Positions 17,427-25,928 of a DNA stretch of 64,000 bases are shown here, piece after piece (position 1 is the first letter of the stretch; each line of letters opens with the position of its first letter). The translations under genes and the position numbers were made by a program. The stretch comes from Aquisalinus luteolus. Lineage in GTDB: Bacteria; Pseudomonadota; Alphaproteobacteria; Caulobacterales; Parvularculaceae. The notes beneath the pieces were generated by a model that was not told where the DNA came from, ran no database searches, and saw nothing but the letters and a program-made list of their open reading frames with translations. Where the stretch lies: contig NZ_VCJR02000002.1 of the NCBI RefSeq assembly GCF_009712425.2, positions 930,001 to 994,000 on the forward strand, read 5' to 3'.

Positions 17427-18626
17427 TTATCCGGCGGGATATTCGTCGAGGTCGAGCTCGACCGCGAATACATAATCGCTGCGCATTGCGTCGCTGCCGT
17501 TTTCGAGCGGCAGGAATTCGAATTGCTCCGCGAAGCCGAGCACTGTCGTGTTCATACAGGGGATGGAGGATCGCACGATCCGCGCATCGCTGACGCTGCC
17601 ATCGGCCCGGATGTCGATCGAGACGACAACCTGTTCTGCCAATGGATAGTCGAGGTCTGCGGTGATGCAGTCCGCTGGATAGCCGATTTTGGGGCTAACG
17701 ACCGGCGTCAGGTATTTCTGGTCGAGCTCCGCGGCAGGTGCTGCACCGGTCAGCGCCGCCGCGACGGCAGTCCCCGTGGCGGACAGGGCAAGCCCCGCCG
17801 CTACGATCAGGCCAAGGGCGGGTTTGCCTGCCCTCGGGGCCCGGTTTAGGATATTCATTACTCTCATTTTGGCACTCCTTTCTTCGCTCAAGGTGAGAGC
17901 CGCGGACGGGCATGGCACTGCCCGTTCGCGGATACGCGACAACTGGTTGATCAGCAGGCCTGCATAATCCTTGCGCTGCTGCGGTGTGCTGTGTTCGAGG
18001 ATATCCGCATCAACGGCTAGTTCCGCTGACAGGCGCCAGCCGCCCACCAGCGCCTTCAGCGGCAGGTTGATCCAGAGAAGCGCACAGATCGCTTCCAGCG
18101 CCAGCGTTACCTCAGGATCGAAGCGGGCGAGATGGCGGCGCTCATGGGCCAGCAGGAAATCACGCTGGGGCGACCCGAAACCCGCTGGCAGGATGATCGC
18201 CCGGAACGGCCAGGGCGTTGCGACCGGTGCGACGGGGATGGACGTCTCGATCACCGGCTGTCTGTGACGAGCCGCAATGCGCCAGTAATGCGAATGGGCA
18301 AACAGCAGCCGGAAAATCATGAGCGCTGCAATCGCTGCGTATATCGAGAATAAGGCAGGGAAGAGCCATCCGGAATCAGACTCGCCAATATTGCTCTGTA
18401 TAGGGAGCGTGGCGATATCAGGCAGTTTCGCCATGACCGTGATAGTGGTCACCGTTTCCTGTGGCAGGGTGGCGCCCAGCGGCACGGGTAGCAGGCAGAC
18501 CGCAATCAGGCACAGCCAGATGCGCGGCCATGCGGCCAACCTGTCGGGCAGAGTCCGGGCAACCAGCCAGATTAGCCCGGACCAGAGCGTCATCAGGGCG
18601 AGGGCGGTGACGATGGCCTGGCTCAT
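17427..18626 (-). CDS. M56 (BlaR1-type) membrane metallopeptidase with TonB-like C-terminus
   Basis: 399 residues. Transmembrane spans at the N-terminus (about 1-55 and 90-110) precede the zinc-protease motif HERRHLARFDP (HExxH) and a second acidic region (ELAVDADILE). Another span (LGLIVAAGLALSATGTAVAAA) leads to a periplasmic C-terminal domain with VVVSIDIRADGSVSDARIVRSS, the TonB C-terminal fold, in place of a penicillin-binding sensor. In this family signal binding outside activates the protease, which cleaves the BlaI-type repressor. The start overlaps the blaI stop by four bases (ATGA), so the pair is translationally coupled. Confidence 0.88.
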   Translation of the reverse strand: MSQAIVTALALMTLWSGLIWLVARTLPDRLAAWPRIWLCLIAVCLLPVPLGATLPQETVTTITVMAKLPDIATLPIQSNIGESDSGWLFPALFSIYAAIAALMIFRLLFAHSHYWRIAARHRQPVIETSIPVAPVATPWPFRAIILPAGFGSPQRDFLLAHERRHLARFDPEVTLALEAICALLWINLPLKALVGGWRLSAELAVDADILEHSTPQQRKDYAGLLINQLSRIRERAVPCPSAALTLSEERSAKMRVMNILNRAPRAGKPALGLIVAAGLALSATGTAVAAALTGAAPAAELDQKYLTPVVSPKIGYPADCITADLDYPLAEQVVVSIDIRADGSVSDARIVRSSIPCMNTTVLGFAEQFEFLPLENGSDAMRSDYVFAVELDLDEYPAG

Positions 18627-19000
18627 GGTTCAGAATCCTCCTCAAGCAGCTTGCGAACCCGCTCCAGCTCGTCGTCGTCAAGGAGCTGGCTGCCGGTGAA
18701 GGTCGACATGGATACAGGCCGGTCCAGCTCCATGACGCGGGAGAGGAAATCCCGGGTCAGGTTGGCGAGTGTACGGGTCTTTTCGACGGCGGGGATATAA
18801 TGCGCGACGCCATCCTTGCGCTCCATCGCCAGCAGCCCCTTGTCGACCATGCGCTGGACCGTGGTGCGCGAGGAGGAGAGCGACCAGTTGAGCTGGGCGA
18901 AGCACGCTTCGTGAAGGGCCCGCATCGGCAACGCACCCTGTTTCCAGAGGACCTTGAGAACGACAAGCTCGGTATTGCTGGGTTTGAGGTCATGTGACAT
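18623..19000 (-). CDS. BlaI/MecI-family repressor
   Basis: 125 residues. The winged-helix N-terminus is typical: LKPSNTELVVLKVLWKQGALPMRALHEA, recognition helix in SSSRTTVQRMVDKGLLAMERK, wing DGVAHYIPAV. A C-terminal dimerisation helix follows. The start ATG 19000 lies inside a palindrome (18993-19008) and has no ribosome site, so the mRNA may be leaderless. The downstream M56 protease is the presumed antagonist that cleaves it. No beta-lactamase gene is adjacent. Confidence 0.9.
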   Translation of the reverse strand: MSHDLKPSNTELVVLKVLWKQGALPMRALHEACFAQLNWSLSSSRTTVQRMVDKGLLAMERKDGVAHYIPAVEKTRTLANLTRDFLSRVMELDRPVSMSTFTGSQLLDDDELERVRKLLEEDSEP

Positions 19001-19027
19001 AAGTCACATGATGTGACAGATGTCACA
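18993..19027. promoter_or_regulatory. Tandem palindromic operator over the blaI start
   Basis: Two perfect palindromes TGTGAC-N4-GTCACA lie at 18993-19008 and 19012-19027, 19 bases centre to centre. The first contains the start codon of the BlaI-type gene. The position fits autorepression. Each also matches the CRP consensus TGTGA-N6-TCACA, so the binding protein cannot be decided from sequence. Confidence 0.7.
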
Positions 19028-19047
19028 TCAAGTCAACCCCGAAACCG

Positions 19048-19085
19048 AAAAGGTGCACCGCTTCGGCGATGCACCTTTTCTTTTT
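19048..19085. terminator. Bidirectional terminator-like hairpin
   Basis: AAAAGGTGCA (19048-19057) pairs with TGCACCTTTT (19070-19079), with T-rich sequence on both strands. It lies downstream of the minus-strand Sel1-like gene, which it probably ends. Confidence 0.75.
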
Positions 19086-19159
19086 GCTGCCGGCGTTCTG
19101 CGGTGGTTCACAGGAGGGGCGACCGGCAGTGGAGCTATTGGCTTGCTAGCGGCAGACCT

Positions 19160-20461
19160 CTAGCGGCAGACCGGCCAGTCGGGATTGCCGTTCATCGTGC
19201 AGTGGGCCGTGCGGTAGCGGGCCTTGGTCTGGGCCGAGGCTTCCGCCGCGCTGAGTACCGGTTTCGACGGCGAGGAGGAAGAATAGCTGCTCGACGACGA
19301 TGACGGCATGCTGGAGCCGTATTGCGCGCGATAGCGGGCATCGGCTGCGCCGGCGGTGTTCGTGCCTTCGCCGAACGTGCCCTCCAGCCCCGTGCCGCGG
19401 GCGGCCATTTCACGGTCTGCCGCACCGCGCACCGGCCCGGACGGGAACCAGTAGGCGACGACATAAAGGTCCTGGGTCGAGATATCGGACATGCGACCGG
19501 CATTGGAAGCGGCGGTGACGGCCTTTGCGACCATGTCGGTGCTGCCATAGGTGTAGATCGCCGTGTTGACAGCCTGTCCATATGCGCCGGAGCCGATGAG
19601 GCTGTTCATGGTCGCGTTCATCTCGGCCATGCGCTGTTCATAGGCGGCGACTTCTTCCATCCAGCCTGACAGGCTCTTGGCGTAATCGCAGCTTGCCTCG
19701 AGGCCGAGGGTGCAGGCCTTTTCATAGGAGCGCAGGGCGAAGTCGTAATCCTCGATCGAGACATAGATGCCGCCGAGATTGCTGCAGCTCTGGGCCTGAT
19801 CGAAAGAACAGCCGATATTGGTATAGGTCAGGGATTTCTCGGCGTTGAAGGTCGGCGCGTCGGGGTTGCCGTAGATCACCTCGGCGAAGTAGCAGCCATA
19901 GGCCTGCCAGTCGATCTCGCAGGATTTCTCGGCGACCGGCCCGCCGAGTTCATGGTCGATCAGCTCAGGATATTTGTTTTCCGATCCGTCGAACAGGGCG
20001 CCCGCGCCCCATTTGCAGGCATAGGTCGAGCCGGCATTGCAGCCCTCGACGATCAGCGTCTTGATGCGGGCGGCATCGCGCGGGCTTTGCGCAAGCAAGG
20101 CGCCGAGGCCCCAGTTGCAGCCATCCTCATGGCCCATCTTGCAGGCGCGTTCGTAATAGGTCGTGGCTTTCACATCATCCTCGACGATGTTGCCTTCGCC
20201 GCGCGAGGTGAGGTAGCCGCTGGTCGAGCACCCGTCCGGGATGCCCATATCGCAGGCTTTCAGGAAGAAGGTGACGGCCTTCTGCTTGTCTTCGGCCACG
20301 CCGGACCCCTGGGCATATTCAGCGCCGGTATAGAAGCAGGCTTCGGCATCGCCGCCATTGCAGGCGGCCTCGGACTGGCTCTGGGCGACAGCAGGCGTGA
20401 AGACGGATCCGGCGAACAGGGTGATGCCGGCAAGCGCGGCGGTGAGGATGGACTTGAACAT
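19160..20461 (-). CDS. Exported Sel1/TPR-like cysteine-rich repeat protein
   Basis: 433 residues. A signal peptide ends at PAVAQ. From about residue 33 to 285 there are 35-40-residue repeats with small residues and a paired-cysteine pattern (GDAEACFYTGAEYAQG, ACDMGIPDGCSTSGYL, ACKMGHEDGCNWGLG, ACTLGLEASCDYAK). This is the layout of Sel1-like helical repeats with a disulfide per repeat, as in Helicobacter cysteine-rich proteins. A serine-rich stretch near 385-400 (SSSSSSYSSSS) precedes a short C-terminal region with two cysteines. It probably acts as a periplasmic protein-binding scaffold. No partner is evident next to it. Confidence 0.8.
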   Translation of the reverse strand: MFKSILTAALAGITLFAGSVFTPAVAQSQSEAACNGGDAEACFYTGAEYAQGSGVAEDKQKAVTFFLKACDMGIPDGCSTSGYLTSRGEGNIVEDDVKATTYYERACKMGHEDGCNWGLGALLAQSPRDAARIKTLIVEGCNAGSTYACKWGAGALFDGSENKYPELIDHELGGPVAEKSCEIDWQAYGCYFAEVIYGNPDAPTFNAEKSLTYTNIGCSFDQAQSCSNLGGIYVSIEDYDFALRSYEKACTLGLEASCDYAKSLSGWMEEVAAYEQRMAEMNATMNSLIGSGAYGQAVNTAIYTYGSTDMVAKAVTAASNAGRMSDISTQDLYVVAYWFPSGPVRGAADREMAARGTGLEGTFGEGTNTAGAADARYRAQYGSSMPSSSSSSYSSSSPSKPVLSAAEASAQTKARYRTAHCTMNGNPDWPVCR

Positions 20462-20552
20462 GTGACTACTCTTTCTCCCGTGCCCGAGGGCACCTCTTGA
20501 ATACCGCGCGGACGGGCGGCAGCGAGAAAGGTGTAAGTCTTTTCAGGTGTTT

Positions 20553-20582
20553 GCGCTCTCCCCCGTTCGGGGGAAAGAGCGC
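20553..20582. other. Strong hairpin without T-run
   Basis: GCGCTCT plus CCCCC pairs with GGGGG plus AGAGCGC around a GTTC loop. It lies between the start of the Sel1-like gene and the end of the small basic gene. It could end the small gene's transcript, but no T-tract follows on either strand. Confidence 0.4.
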
Positions 20583-20596
20583 GGTAATCAGGTCGC

Positions 20597-20833
20597 TCAG
20601 TCTGGTCTTTCGGGGCGGCCATGCTTGCGCAGGATCTCGTTGATCCGGTCATCGCGCTGTTCCTGGCGGCGTCGGGCCGTGGCGCGGTCGGCAGCGGCGA
20701 GGGTCGTGTCTATTTTCTCGTGGTGGAAGCGGAAGAGGTCGCGCCTGAGGGCGAGTTGCTGGCGCTTGATCTGCAGGCGGAGGGATTCGGGAAGAGTGGC
20801 GGGGATGGTTTTGCGCGGTGATCTGCGGGGCAT
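20597..20833 (-). CDS. Small basic protein of unknown function
   Basis: 78 residues from ATG 20833, with AAAGGAAC upstream. It is very rich in Arg, Lys and Gln (LRLQIKRQQLALRRDLFRFHHEKIDTTLAAADRATARRRQEQRDDRINEILRKHG) and predicted as one long helix, possibly a coiled coil or nucleic-acid-binding tail. No domain is recognised. Codon use is like the neighbours. Its ribosome site lies inside the left end of structured element A (20837 onward). It could be spurious; length and composition leave real doubt. Confidence 0.5.
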   Translation of the reverse strand: MPRRSPRKTIPATLPESLRLQIKRQQLALRRDLFRFHHEKIDTTLAAADRATARRRQEQRDDRINEILRKHGRPERPD

Positions 20834-20836
20834 GGG

Positions 20837-21342
20837 GGTTCCTTTCGGTGGGTGTTTCACCGGTCAGGATTAGTCAAGGATGGAACCGCTTCGCGGCGCG
20901 GGCTTTGCCCGCGTCCTTGACAAATCCTGACCGGTGAAACGATTGCTCACCAAGCCTGTAAGGCAGACCCTGCCTTACAGGCTTGGTTTGACAACTAACT
21001 GCACCTATATCGCCGCGAGCCAGATGACTGCGAGCGTTCAACAAATCGAGGGAGCCCGTGTGTAGCGGCCATTGCCTCTATAATAATAAAATGACTGGCA
21101 TAGCTCTCGCTACACACGGCGGCGATCGATGCGGGGCCAAATTGCATAGCTCTCCCGCCTGCAGGCTACTGCAGGACGCCGTTCCGCCGGACGATGCAAA
21201 GCTGTACACACCCTCAATTGCCGGCAGAAACCTGATACACCGATGCTCCGTGCAGGTCACACTTTGCGGTCAGCGCCTCTGCCGGATCCTCACCCGGCTT
21301 GGGGAGGAGCATAAGCGGGTCAGAGAGGGCGGGGATAAGTTT
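20837..21342 (+). ncRNA. Structured repeated element, copy A (candidate RNA)
   Basis: 506 bases without a convincing gene, homologous along its length to 34377-34891. It begins GGTTCCTTTCG and ends GGGCGGGGATAAGTTT in both copies. Stem 1: 20854-20880 pairs with 20914-20940 (26 of 27), enclosing two small hairpins (20886-20896 and 20897-20913). Stem 2: 20949-20963 region pairs with 20973-20987, core CCTGTAAGGCA. Then GCACCTATATCGCCGCG. Stem 4: 21056-21067 with 21108-21119 (12 of 12). Stem 5: 21158-21164 with 21169-21175. Then conserved TCCGCCGGA, AAGCTGTACACACCCTC and GAAACCTGAT. Most stems differ in sequence from copy B but stay paired, which points to a folded RNA (or folded single-stranded DNA). 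The transcribed strand is not known. Confidence 0.55.
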
Positions 21343-21476
21343 CCCTCATCCAAAATCAGCAGGCTGATTTTGACCTCTCCCACAGGGAGAGGTGGGCATC
21401 AAACAAAGTTCGAGTTACTTGCCTTACCTCTCCCCTTGGGAAAGGTCGAAAGCCCGGTGGGCTTTCGGGTGAGGGC
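21343..21476. repeat. Pair of inverted REP-like units
   Basis: Unit 1 (21343-21393) reads CCCTCATCC, a hairpin (AAAATCAGC/GCTGATTTT), then GACCTCTCCC and GGGAGAGGT. Unit 2 (about 21426-21475) is the same design inverted: ACCTCTCCCC, GGGAAAGGTC, a hairpin (CGAAAGCCC/GGGCTTTCG) and GGGTGAGGG. The two face each other across 32 bases, as in REPIN elements. The right unit touches the rpoH stop codon and may protect or end its mRNA. Confidence 0.65.
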
Positions 21477-22382
21477 CTAGGCGTCGACCGACCGTGCTTC
21501 TAGGTCCAGTTTCTTCATCGCCTTTTGAAGTTTTTCGAAGGCGCGGACCTCGATCTGGCGAACGCGTTCGCGACTGACGTTGAACTCGGCTGACAGCTCT
21601 TCCAGCGTCTTCGGGTTTTCGGTCAGGCGGCGCTCGGTCAGGATTTTCTGCTCGCGCTCGTTGAGATCGGCCATGGCCTGTTCCAGCAGGCCCATGCGCA
21701 TCTCGAACTCGTCGGACTGGACGAGTTTCGTCTCGGCGGAGACGGCGTCCTCGTCGATCAGCCAGTCCTGCCATTCGGACGAGCCTTCGGCATCGTTGCG
21801 CATCGGCGCGTTCAGGGAGTTGTCGCCGCCGGACATGCGCCTGTTCATGGAGACGACCTCGTCCTCGGTGACGCCGAGCTTGGTGGCGATGTGCTCGACT
21901 TCCTCCGGCTTCATGTCGCCATCATCGACAGCGTCGATCTGGCCCTTGATCTTGCGCAGGTTGAAGAACAGCTTCTTCTGGGCGGCGGTGGTGCCGATTT
22001 TGACGAGTGACCACGAGCGCAGGATATATTCCTGGATCGAGGCGCGGATCCACCACATCGCATAGGTCGACAGGCGGAAGCCTTTTTCAGGGTCGAATTT
22101 CTTGACCGCCTGCATCAGGCCGACATTGCCCTCGGAGATAACCTCGCCCACAGGCAGGCCATAGCCGCGATAGCCCATGGCGATCTTGGCAACGAGCCGC
22201 AGGTGAGAGGTGATCAGTTTCTGCGCCGCGTCCGGGTCAGTATGCTCCTTGAACCGCTTGGCGAGCATGTATTCCTCATCCTTTTCCAGCATCGGAAACT
22301 TGCGAATTTCGGAAAGATAGCGCGACAGGCCGCCTTCAGGCGACAGGGCGGCACCACTGGTCGTGGTCAGTGCATTGGCCAT
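21477..22382 (-). CDS. rpoH: Heat-shock sigma factor RpoH (sigma-32)
   Basis: 301 residues. It directs RNA polymerase to heat-shock promoters. Region 2 has GLPVGEVISEGNVGLMQAVKKFDPEKGFRLSTYAMWWIRASIQEYI. The RpoH box QKKLFFNLRK is at about residue 137. Region 4 ends in LEELSAEFNVSRERVRQIEVRAFEKLQ. Alphaproteobacteria commonly regulate RpoH through temperature-sensitive translation and DnaK/FtsH; no such element was confirmed in the 5' region here. It is divergent from the S41 protease gene. Confidence 0.95.
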   Translation of the reverse strand: MANALTTTSGAALSPEGGLSRYLSEIRKFPMLEKDEEYMLAKRFKEHTDPDAAQKLITSHLRLVAKIAMGYRGYGLPVGEVISEGNVGLMQAVKKFDPEKGFRLSTYAMWWIRASIQEYILRSWSLVKIGTTAAQKKLFFNLRKIKGQIDAVDDGDMKPEEVEHIATKLGVTEDEVVSMNRRMSGGDNSLNAPMRNDAEGSSEWQDWLIDEDAVSAETKLVQSDEFEMRMGLLEQAMADLNEREQKILTERRLTENPKTLEELSAEFNVSRERVRQIEVRAFEKLQKAMKKLDLEARSVDA

Positions 22383-22665
22383 GAAATTTTATCCTCGTCT
22401 AGACACGAGGCACAAAGATACACCCGCGCCCCAAATACCTCTTTTTACAAATGGGACATGATTGCCTCATTTGAAGAGGCATTGATGATTTTCCTGTTCA
22501 CGAACGGCGGAAAAGTGCCGTGAGTTCGACAATTCCGGCCTTTGAGCATCGTATATGGCACAATTGGGACACAAACGCCCATAGAGTGTGTTTGTATGGT
22601 ATCCCGATAGACGGGACGTGCCCGCAAATGGTTCAATGCGGGCCAGACAAGTTTGGGAGTACAAG

Positions 22666-24396
22666 ATGGCAAGACGTTTCCGGCAGGTATTGCTGACATC
22701 CGGGTGCATTTTGATGGCGAGCCTTGTGGCTGGCTGCGGCGGCGGTGGGGGCGGTGGCTCTTCCTCCGGCGGCGGCACCGGCACCGGTGGCGGCGGTTCT
22801 GGCGGTGGCGGCGGTGGCAGCGGTTCTGCCAGCCCGACCTATACGCCGGGCGTGTTCGAGCCATCATCCAACTTCGTCGATCGCTGCGCCATGCCGCGCC
22901 CGGGCACGTCCGACAGGTCGGGTTCGATCGTGCTGGAGAATTTCTGGCTGCGCTCGTGGAGCAACGAGCTGTATCTCTGGTATGACGAGATCCAGGATCG
23001 CAACCCTTACAATTACAACGACAATCTGGACTATTTCGAGCTTCTGAAGACCAACGAGCTGACACCCTCCGGCGCGCCCAAGGACCAGTTCCACTTCACC
23101 TACGATACCGCAGAATACCAGCAGCTGGTCAATTCCGGTGCCGAAGTGCAGTACGGCGCTGAATTCGTCATCCTGCGCGGTGCGCCGCCGCGGGATATCC
23201 GCATCGCCTTCGTGCAGGCCGGCTCACCGGCAGCGAATGCCGGGCTTGCCCGCGGCACCCGCATCCTGGCGATTGATGGCGTCGATGTCGCCAATGGCAG
23301 TGACGTCGATACGCTGAACGATGGCCTGTTCCCGTCTAACGCAGGCGAATCCCACACCTTCCGTGTGCGTGACCTCGGCAGCAGCACCGAGCGCAATGTC
23401 ACGCTGACGGCGCAAACCGTCGCAGTGAACCCGGTGCAGCAATCGAGCGTGCTCGACGTCAATGGCGACAAGGTCGGCTATCTGCACCTGACGACATTTG
23501 GTGTCGTGACAGCGGAAGAGCAGCTGATCGATGCGATGACCCAGTTCTCGAATGAAGGTGTCACCGATCTTGTCGTGGACCTGCGCTATAATGGCGGCGG
23601 TTTCCTCGATATCTCGGCAGAGCTCGGCTACATGATTGCCGGGCCGGACCAGATCGGCAACGCGTTCTATGAAGAACTGGTCTTCAACGACAAATATCCG
23701 AATACGAACCCGGTGACGGGCGAGGCACTGACGCCGACACCGTTCCATTCGACGTCCCAGGGTTTCTCTGTCAACCAGGGCCAGCCGTTGCCGGACTTAG
23801 ATCTTGAGCGGGTCTATTTCCTGTCCCAGAGCGGTACCTGTTCGGCCAGTGAATCCGTCATCAACGCCCTGCGCGGTATCGATGTGGAAGTGGTGCTGGT
23901 CGGCGGCACGACCTGCGGCAAGCCCTATGGCTTCTATGGTACGGATAATTGCGGTACGACCTATTTCTCGATCCAGTTCCGCGGCGAGAACGCCAAGGGC
24001 TTTGGCGATTATGCCGACGGGTTCATCCCCGTCACCGGCACGCCGACGCGGCAATCAGAAATCCAGGGCTGTGTAGTGGGGGATGATTTCGGTCACCTGC
24101 TCGGCGATCCGGACGAAGCGATGCTGCGCGCGGCGCTGAACTATCGCGCGACCGGCTCGTGCAGCGGCGTGGCAACGACGATGAGTGCCTCCGCCCGTCT
24201 CGCGCCGCAGACCGTTGAAGACCCGCAGCTGTTCATGGCTGGCAGCGATCGCTACAACACGCTCGATCCGAACTCGCTCTATGCCTCCGAGGCCGTGCGC
24301 GAGCGCCTGCGCCGCAATCTCGTGCGGGACATGACGCTGAACCGGCCGCTGAGTGATGCGGATATAGAGAGCCTTCGCAAGGAGGAACTGGAGTGA
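22666..24396 (+). CDS. S41 (C-terminal-processing-like) protease lipoprotein
   Basis: 576 residues from ATG 22666, with GGGAG upstream. A lipobox (SLVAGC, Cys24) is followed by about 35 residues of nearly pure Gly/Ser linker. A PDZ-like segment (GSPAANAGLARGTRILAIDGVDV) follows, then the S41 core: VDLRYNGGGFLDISAEL and the catalytic serine in LSQSGTCSASESVINAL, with later Lys/Glu positions. It is attached to a membrane, facing the periplasm or surface, and cleaves proteins from their C-terminal side. The stop overlaps the next gene by four bases (GTGA), so they form a coupled pair. Confidence 0.9.
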   Translation: MARRFRQVLLTSGCILMASLVAGCGGGGGGGSSSGGGTGTGGGGSGGGGGGSGSASPTYTPGVFEPSSNFVDRCAMPRPGTSDRSGSIVLENFWLRSWSNELYLWYDEIQDRNPYNYNDNLDYFELLKTNELTPSGAPKDQFHFTYDTAEYQQLVNSGAEVQYGAEFVILRGAPPRDIRIAFVQAGSPAANAGLARGTRILAIDGVDVANGSDVDTLNDGLFPSNAGESHTFRVRDLGSSTERNVTLTAQTVAVNPVQQSSVLDVNGDKVGYLHLTTFGVVTAEEQLIDAMTQFSNEGVTDLVVDLRYNGGGFLDISAELGYMIAGPDQIGNAFYEELVFNDKYPNTNPVTGEALTPTPFHSTSQGFSVNQGQPLPDLDLERVYFLSQSGTCSASESVINALRGIDVEVVLVGGTTCGKPYGFYGTDNCGTTYFSIQFRGENAKGFGDYADGFIPVTGTPTRQSEIQGCVVGDDFGHLLGDPDEAMLRAALNYRATGSCSGVATTMSASARLAPQTVEDPQLFMAGSDRYNTLDPNSLYASEAVRERLRRNLVRDMTLNRPLSDADIESLRKEELE

Positions 24397-24788
24397 CGGG
24401 TCGGCTGATCGGGCGTAGCAAGATAGCCGGGGCAGGGCTGCTTGTCCTGTCAGGCCTTGCCGCCTGTGCAGGAACGGGCAAGCCGGTGCCGGCTGTGCTC
24501 GTTTCTCCGGACGCGGATGATATTGCGGAGGTCAAGCGCGCGGCAGAGGCGCTGACCGGTGCCACTGGGGTGACCCTGTCAGGCGATGTGCTGACCGCCA
24601 GTCCGGAACTGGTGCTCGACCGGCAGTTCCCGCGCTCGATCGAGGGTAACCCTGCTGGTGGGCGCATCATGGAAAAGCCGCCGCGCCTGACGCTGGTGAT
24701 GAAGGGTGAGCAATGCATTCTCGTCTATGAAGACAAGGACAAGAGGGAGACGCTCTCCGGCGTGACCTGCGAGCCGTTCGAAGGCTGA
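24393..24788 (+). CDS. Small lipoprotein coupled to the S41 protease
   Basis: 131 residues from GTG 24393, which overlaps the protease stop; an AAGGAGG site lies at the end of the protease gene. The signal peptide ends in a lipobox (SGLAAC). The mature part has EVKRAAEALTGATGVTLSGDVLTASPELVLDR and two later cysteines (EQCILVYEDKDKRETLSGVTC) likely joined by a disulfide. No family recognised. Coupling suggests it works with the protease, perhaps as an adaptor or inhibitor; that is inference. Confidence 0.75.
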   Translation: MTGRLIGRSKIAGAGLLVLSGLAACAGTGKPVPAVLVSPDADDIAEVKRAAEALTGATGVTLSGDVLTASPELVLDRQFPRSIEGNPAGGRIMEKPPRLTLVMKGEQCILVYEDKDKRETLSGVTCEPFEG

Positions 24789-24807
24789 GTGCTTTTCCGG
24801 CGCCCGG

Positions 24808-25875
24808 CTACAACTTCCTGAAGCTCTCAAGCAGCCTGGCGAAATCCTCCGGCGGGTCGGTTTCGAAGAACATTTCCTCGTCCGTGATCGGGTGGATGAA
24901 GCCAAGCTGGCGCGCATGCAGCGCCTGGCGGCGGAACGAGCCGAGCACTGCTATTGCCGCATCGCTTGCCGGTGTGCCGGGTTTGAGCCCCGCAACGCCA
25001 GTGCGGCCATAAACCGGGTCACCGAGCAGGGGATGGCCGATATGGGCCATATGGGCGCGGATCTGGTGGGTGCGGCCCGTCTCCAGCCGGCATTCGACCA
25101 GCGAAGCGATGGAATCGCCCTCGATCTTCGCAAGCCCGGTGCCGAATTTTTCCAGCATCTTGTAGTGGGTGATGGCATGACGCGCGCTGGAATGTTCCTC
25201 CTCGTCGACGATGCTCATCTTCTTGCGGTCTGCCCCGGCGCGGGCAAGCGCGGCATCTATCGTGCCGACACCGGGCCGTGGCGCGCCATGGACGATGGCG
25301 TGATAGACGCGCTCTATGTCGTGGACGGAGAATTGCTCGCGCAGGCCGTGATGGGCCTTGTCATGCTTGGCAACGACCATGACGCCCGACGTGTCCTTGT
25401 CGAGCCGGTGGACGATGCCGGGGCGCGCGACGCCGCCGATACCGGATAATGTATCGCCACAATGATGCAGCAGCGCGTTGACCAGCGTGCCTGACCAGTT
25501 GCCCGCTGCAGGATGAACCACCATGCCGGCGGCCTTGTCGATGACGATGAGATGTTCGTCTTCATACAGCACGGTGAGATGGATATCCTCAGGCTTTGGT
25601 ATTGCGTCCTCGATGGGCGGAGGGGTGAGCGTGTAGGTCTCGCCCTCGCGGATTTTCCAAGACGCGTTGGTGAAGGTCTCGCCGTCCTTTTGCAGCGCTT
25701 CATCCTTTTCGATCAGGGACTTGATGCGGGCGCGCGACAGCTCCGGCAGGTGCAGGACGAGCCATTTGTCGAGGCGCATCTTTGCCTCCACATCGCTGAC
25801 CCTCAGGGTCACCGGGTCACCGCCGTCATTGCCATCGGCCTCTATGGACTTGTTGTCTGCGCTGGTTTTCGTCAT
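24808..25875 (-). CDS. rluD: RluA/RluD-family 23S rRNA pseudouridine synthase
   Basis: 355 residues from ATG 25875. An S4 RNA-binding domain (MRLDKWLVLHLPELSRARIKSLI) at about 33-75 precedes the catalytic domain with IVHRLDKDTSG, whose aspartate is the nucleophile, and LETGRTHQIRAHMAHIGHPLLGDPVYG. Length and S4 domain favour RluD, which modifies helix 69 of 23S rRNA; RluC-like specificity cannot be excluded. It is divergent from the DUF6476-like gene and lies near rpoH, a neighbourhood I recall in other alphaproteobacteria. Confidence 0.88.
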   Translation of the reverse strand: MTKTSADNKSIEADGNDGGDPVTLRVSDVEAKMRLDKWLVLHLPELSRARIKSLIEKDEALQKDGETFTNASWKIREGETYTLTPPPIEDAIPKPEDIHLTVLYEDEHLIVIDKAAGMVVHPAAGNWSGTLVNALLHHCGDTLSGIGGVARPGIVHRLDKDTSGVMVVAKHDKAHHGLREQFSVHDIERVYHAIVHGAPRPGVGTIDAALARAGADRKKMSIVDEEEHSSARHAITHYKMLEKFGTGLAKIEGDSIASLVECRLETGRTHQIRAHMAHIGHPLLGDPVYGRTGVAGLKPGTPASDAAIAVLGSFRRQALHARQLGFIHPITDEEMFFETDPPEDFARLLESFRKL

Positions 25876-25928
25876 AAGCACTGCCTGACCGGTTGTCCCG
25901 AGCCTGTCAACAATTTCAAGGATTTCGC

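Noticed and set aside
20837-21342. Insertion sequence or integron attC site
   Set aside because: No transposase or integrase, no target duplication visible, and the fold has more branches than an attC site. Mobility is not excluded, only unsupported.
21058-21480. Plus-strand 140-codon frame over element A
   Set aside because: Not conserved in copy B and crosses the REP hairpins; no start signal.
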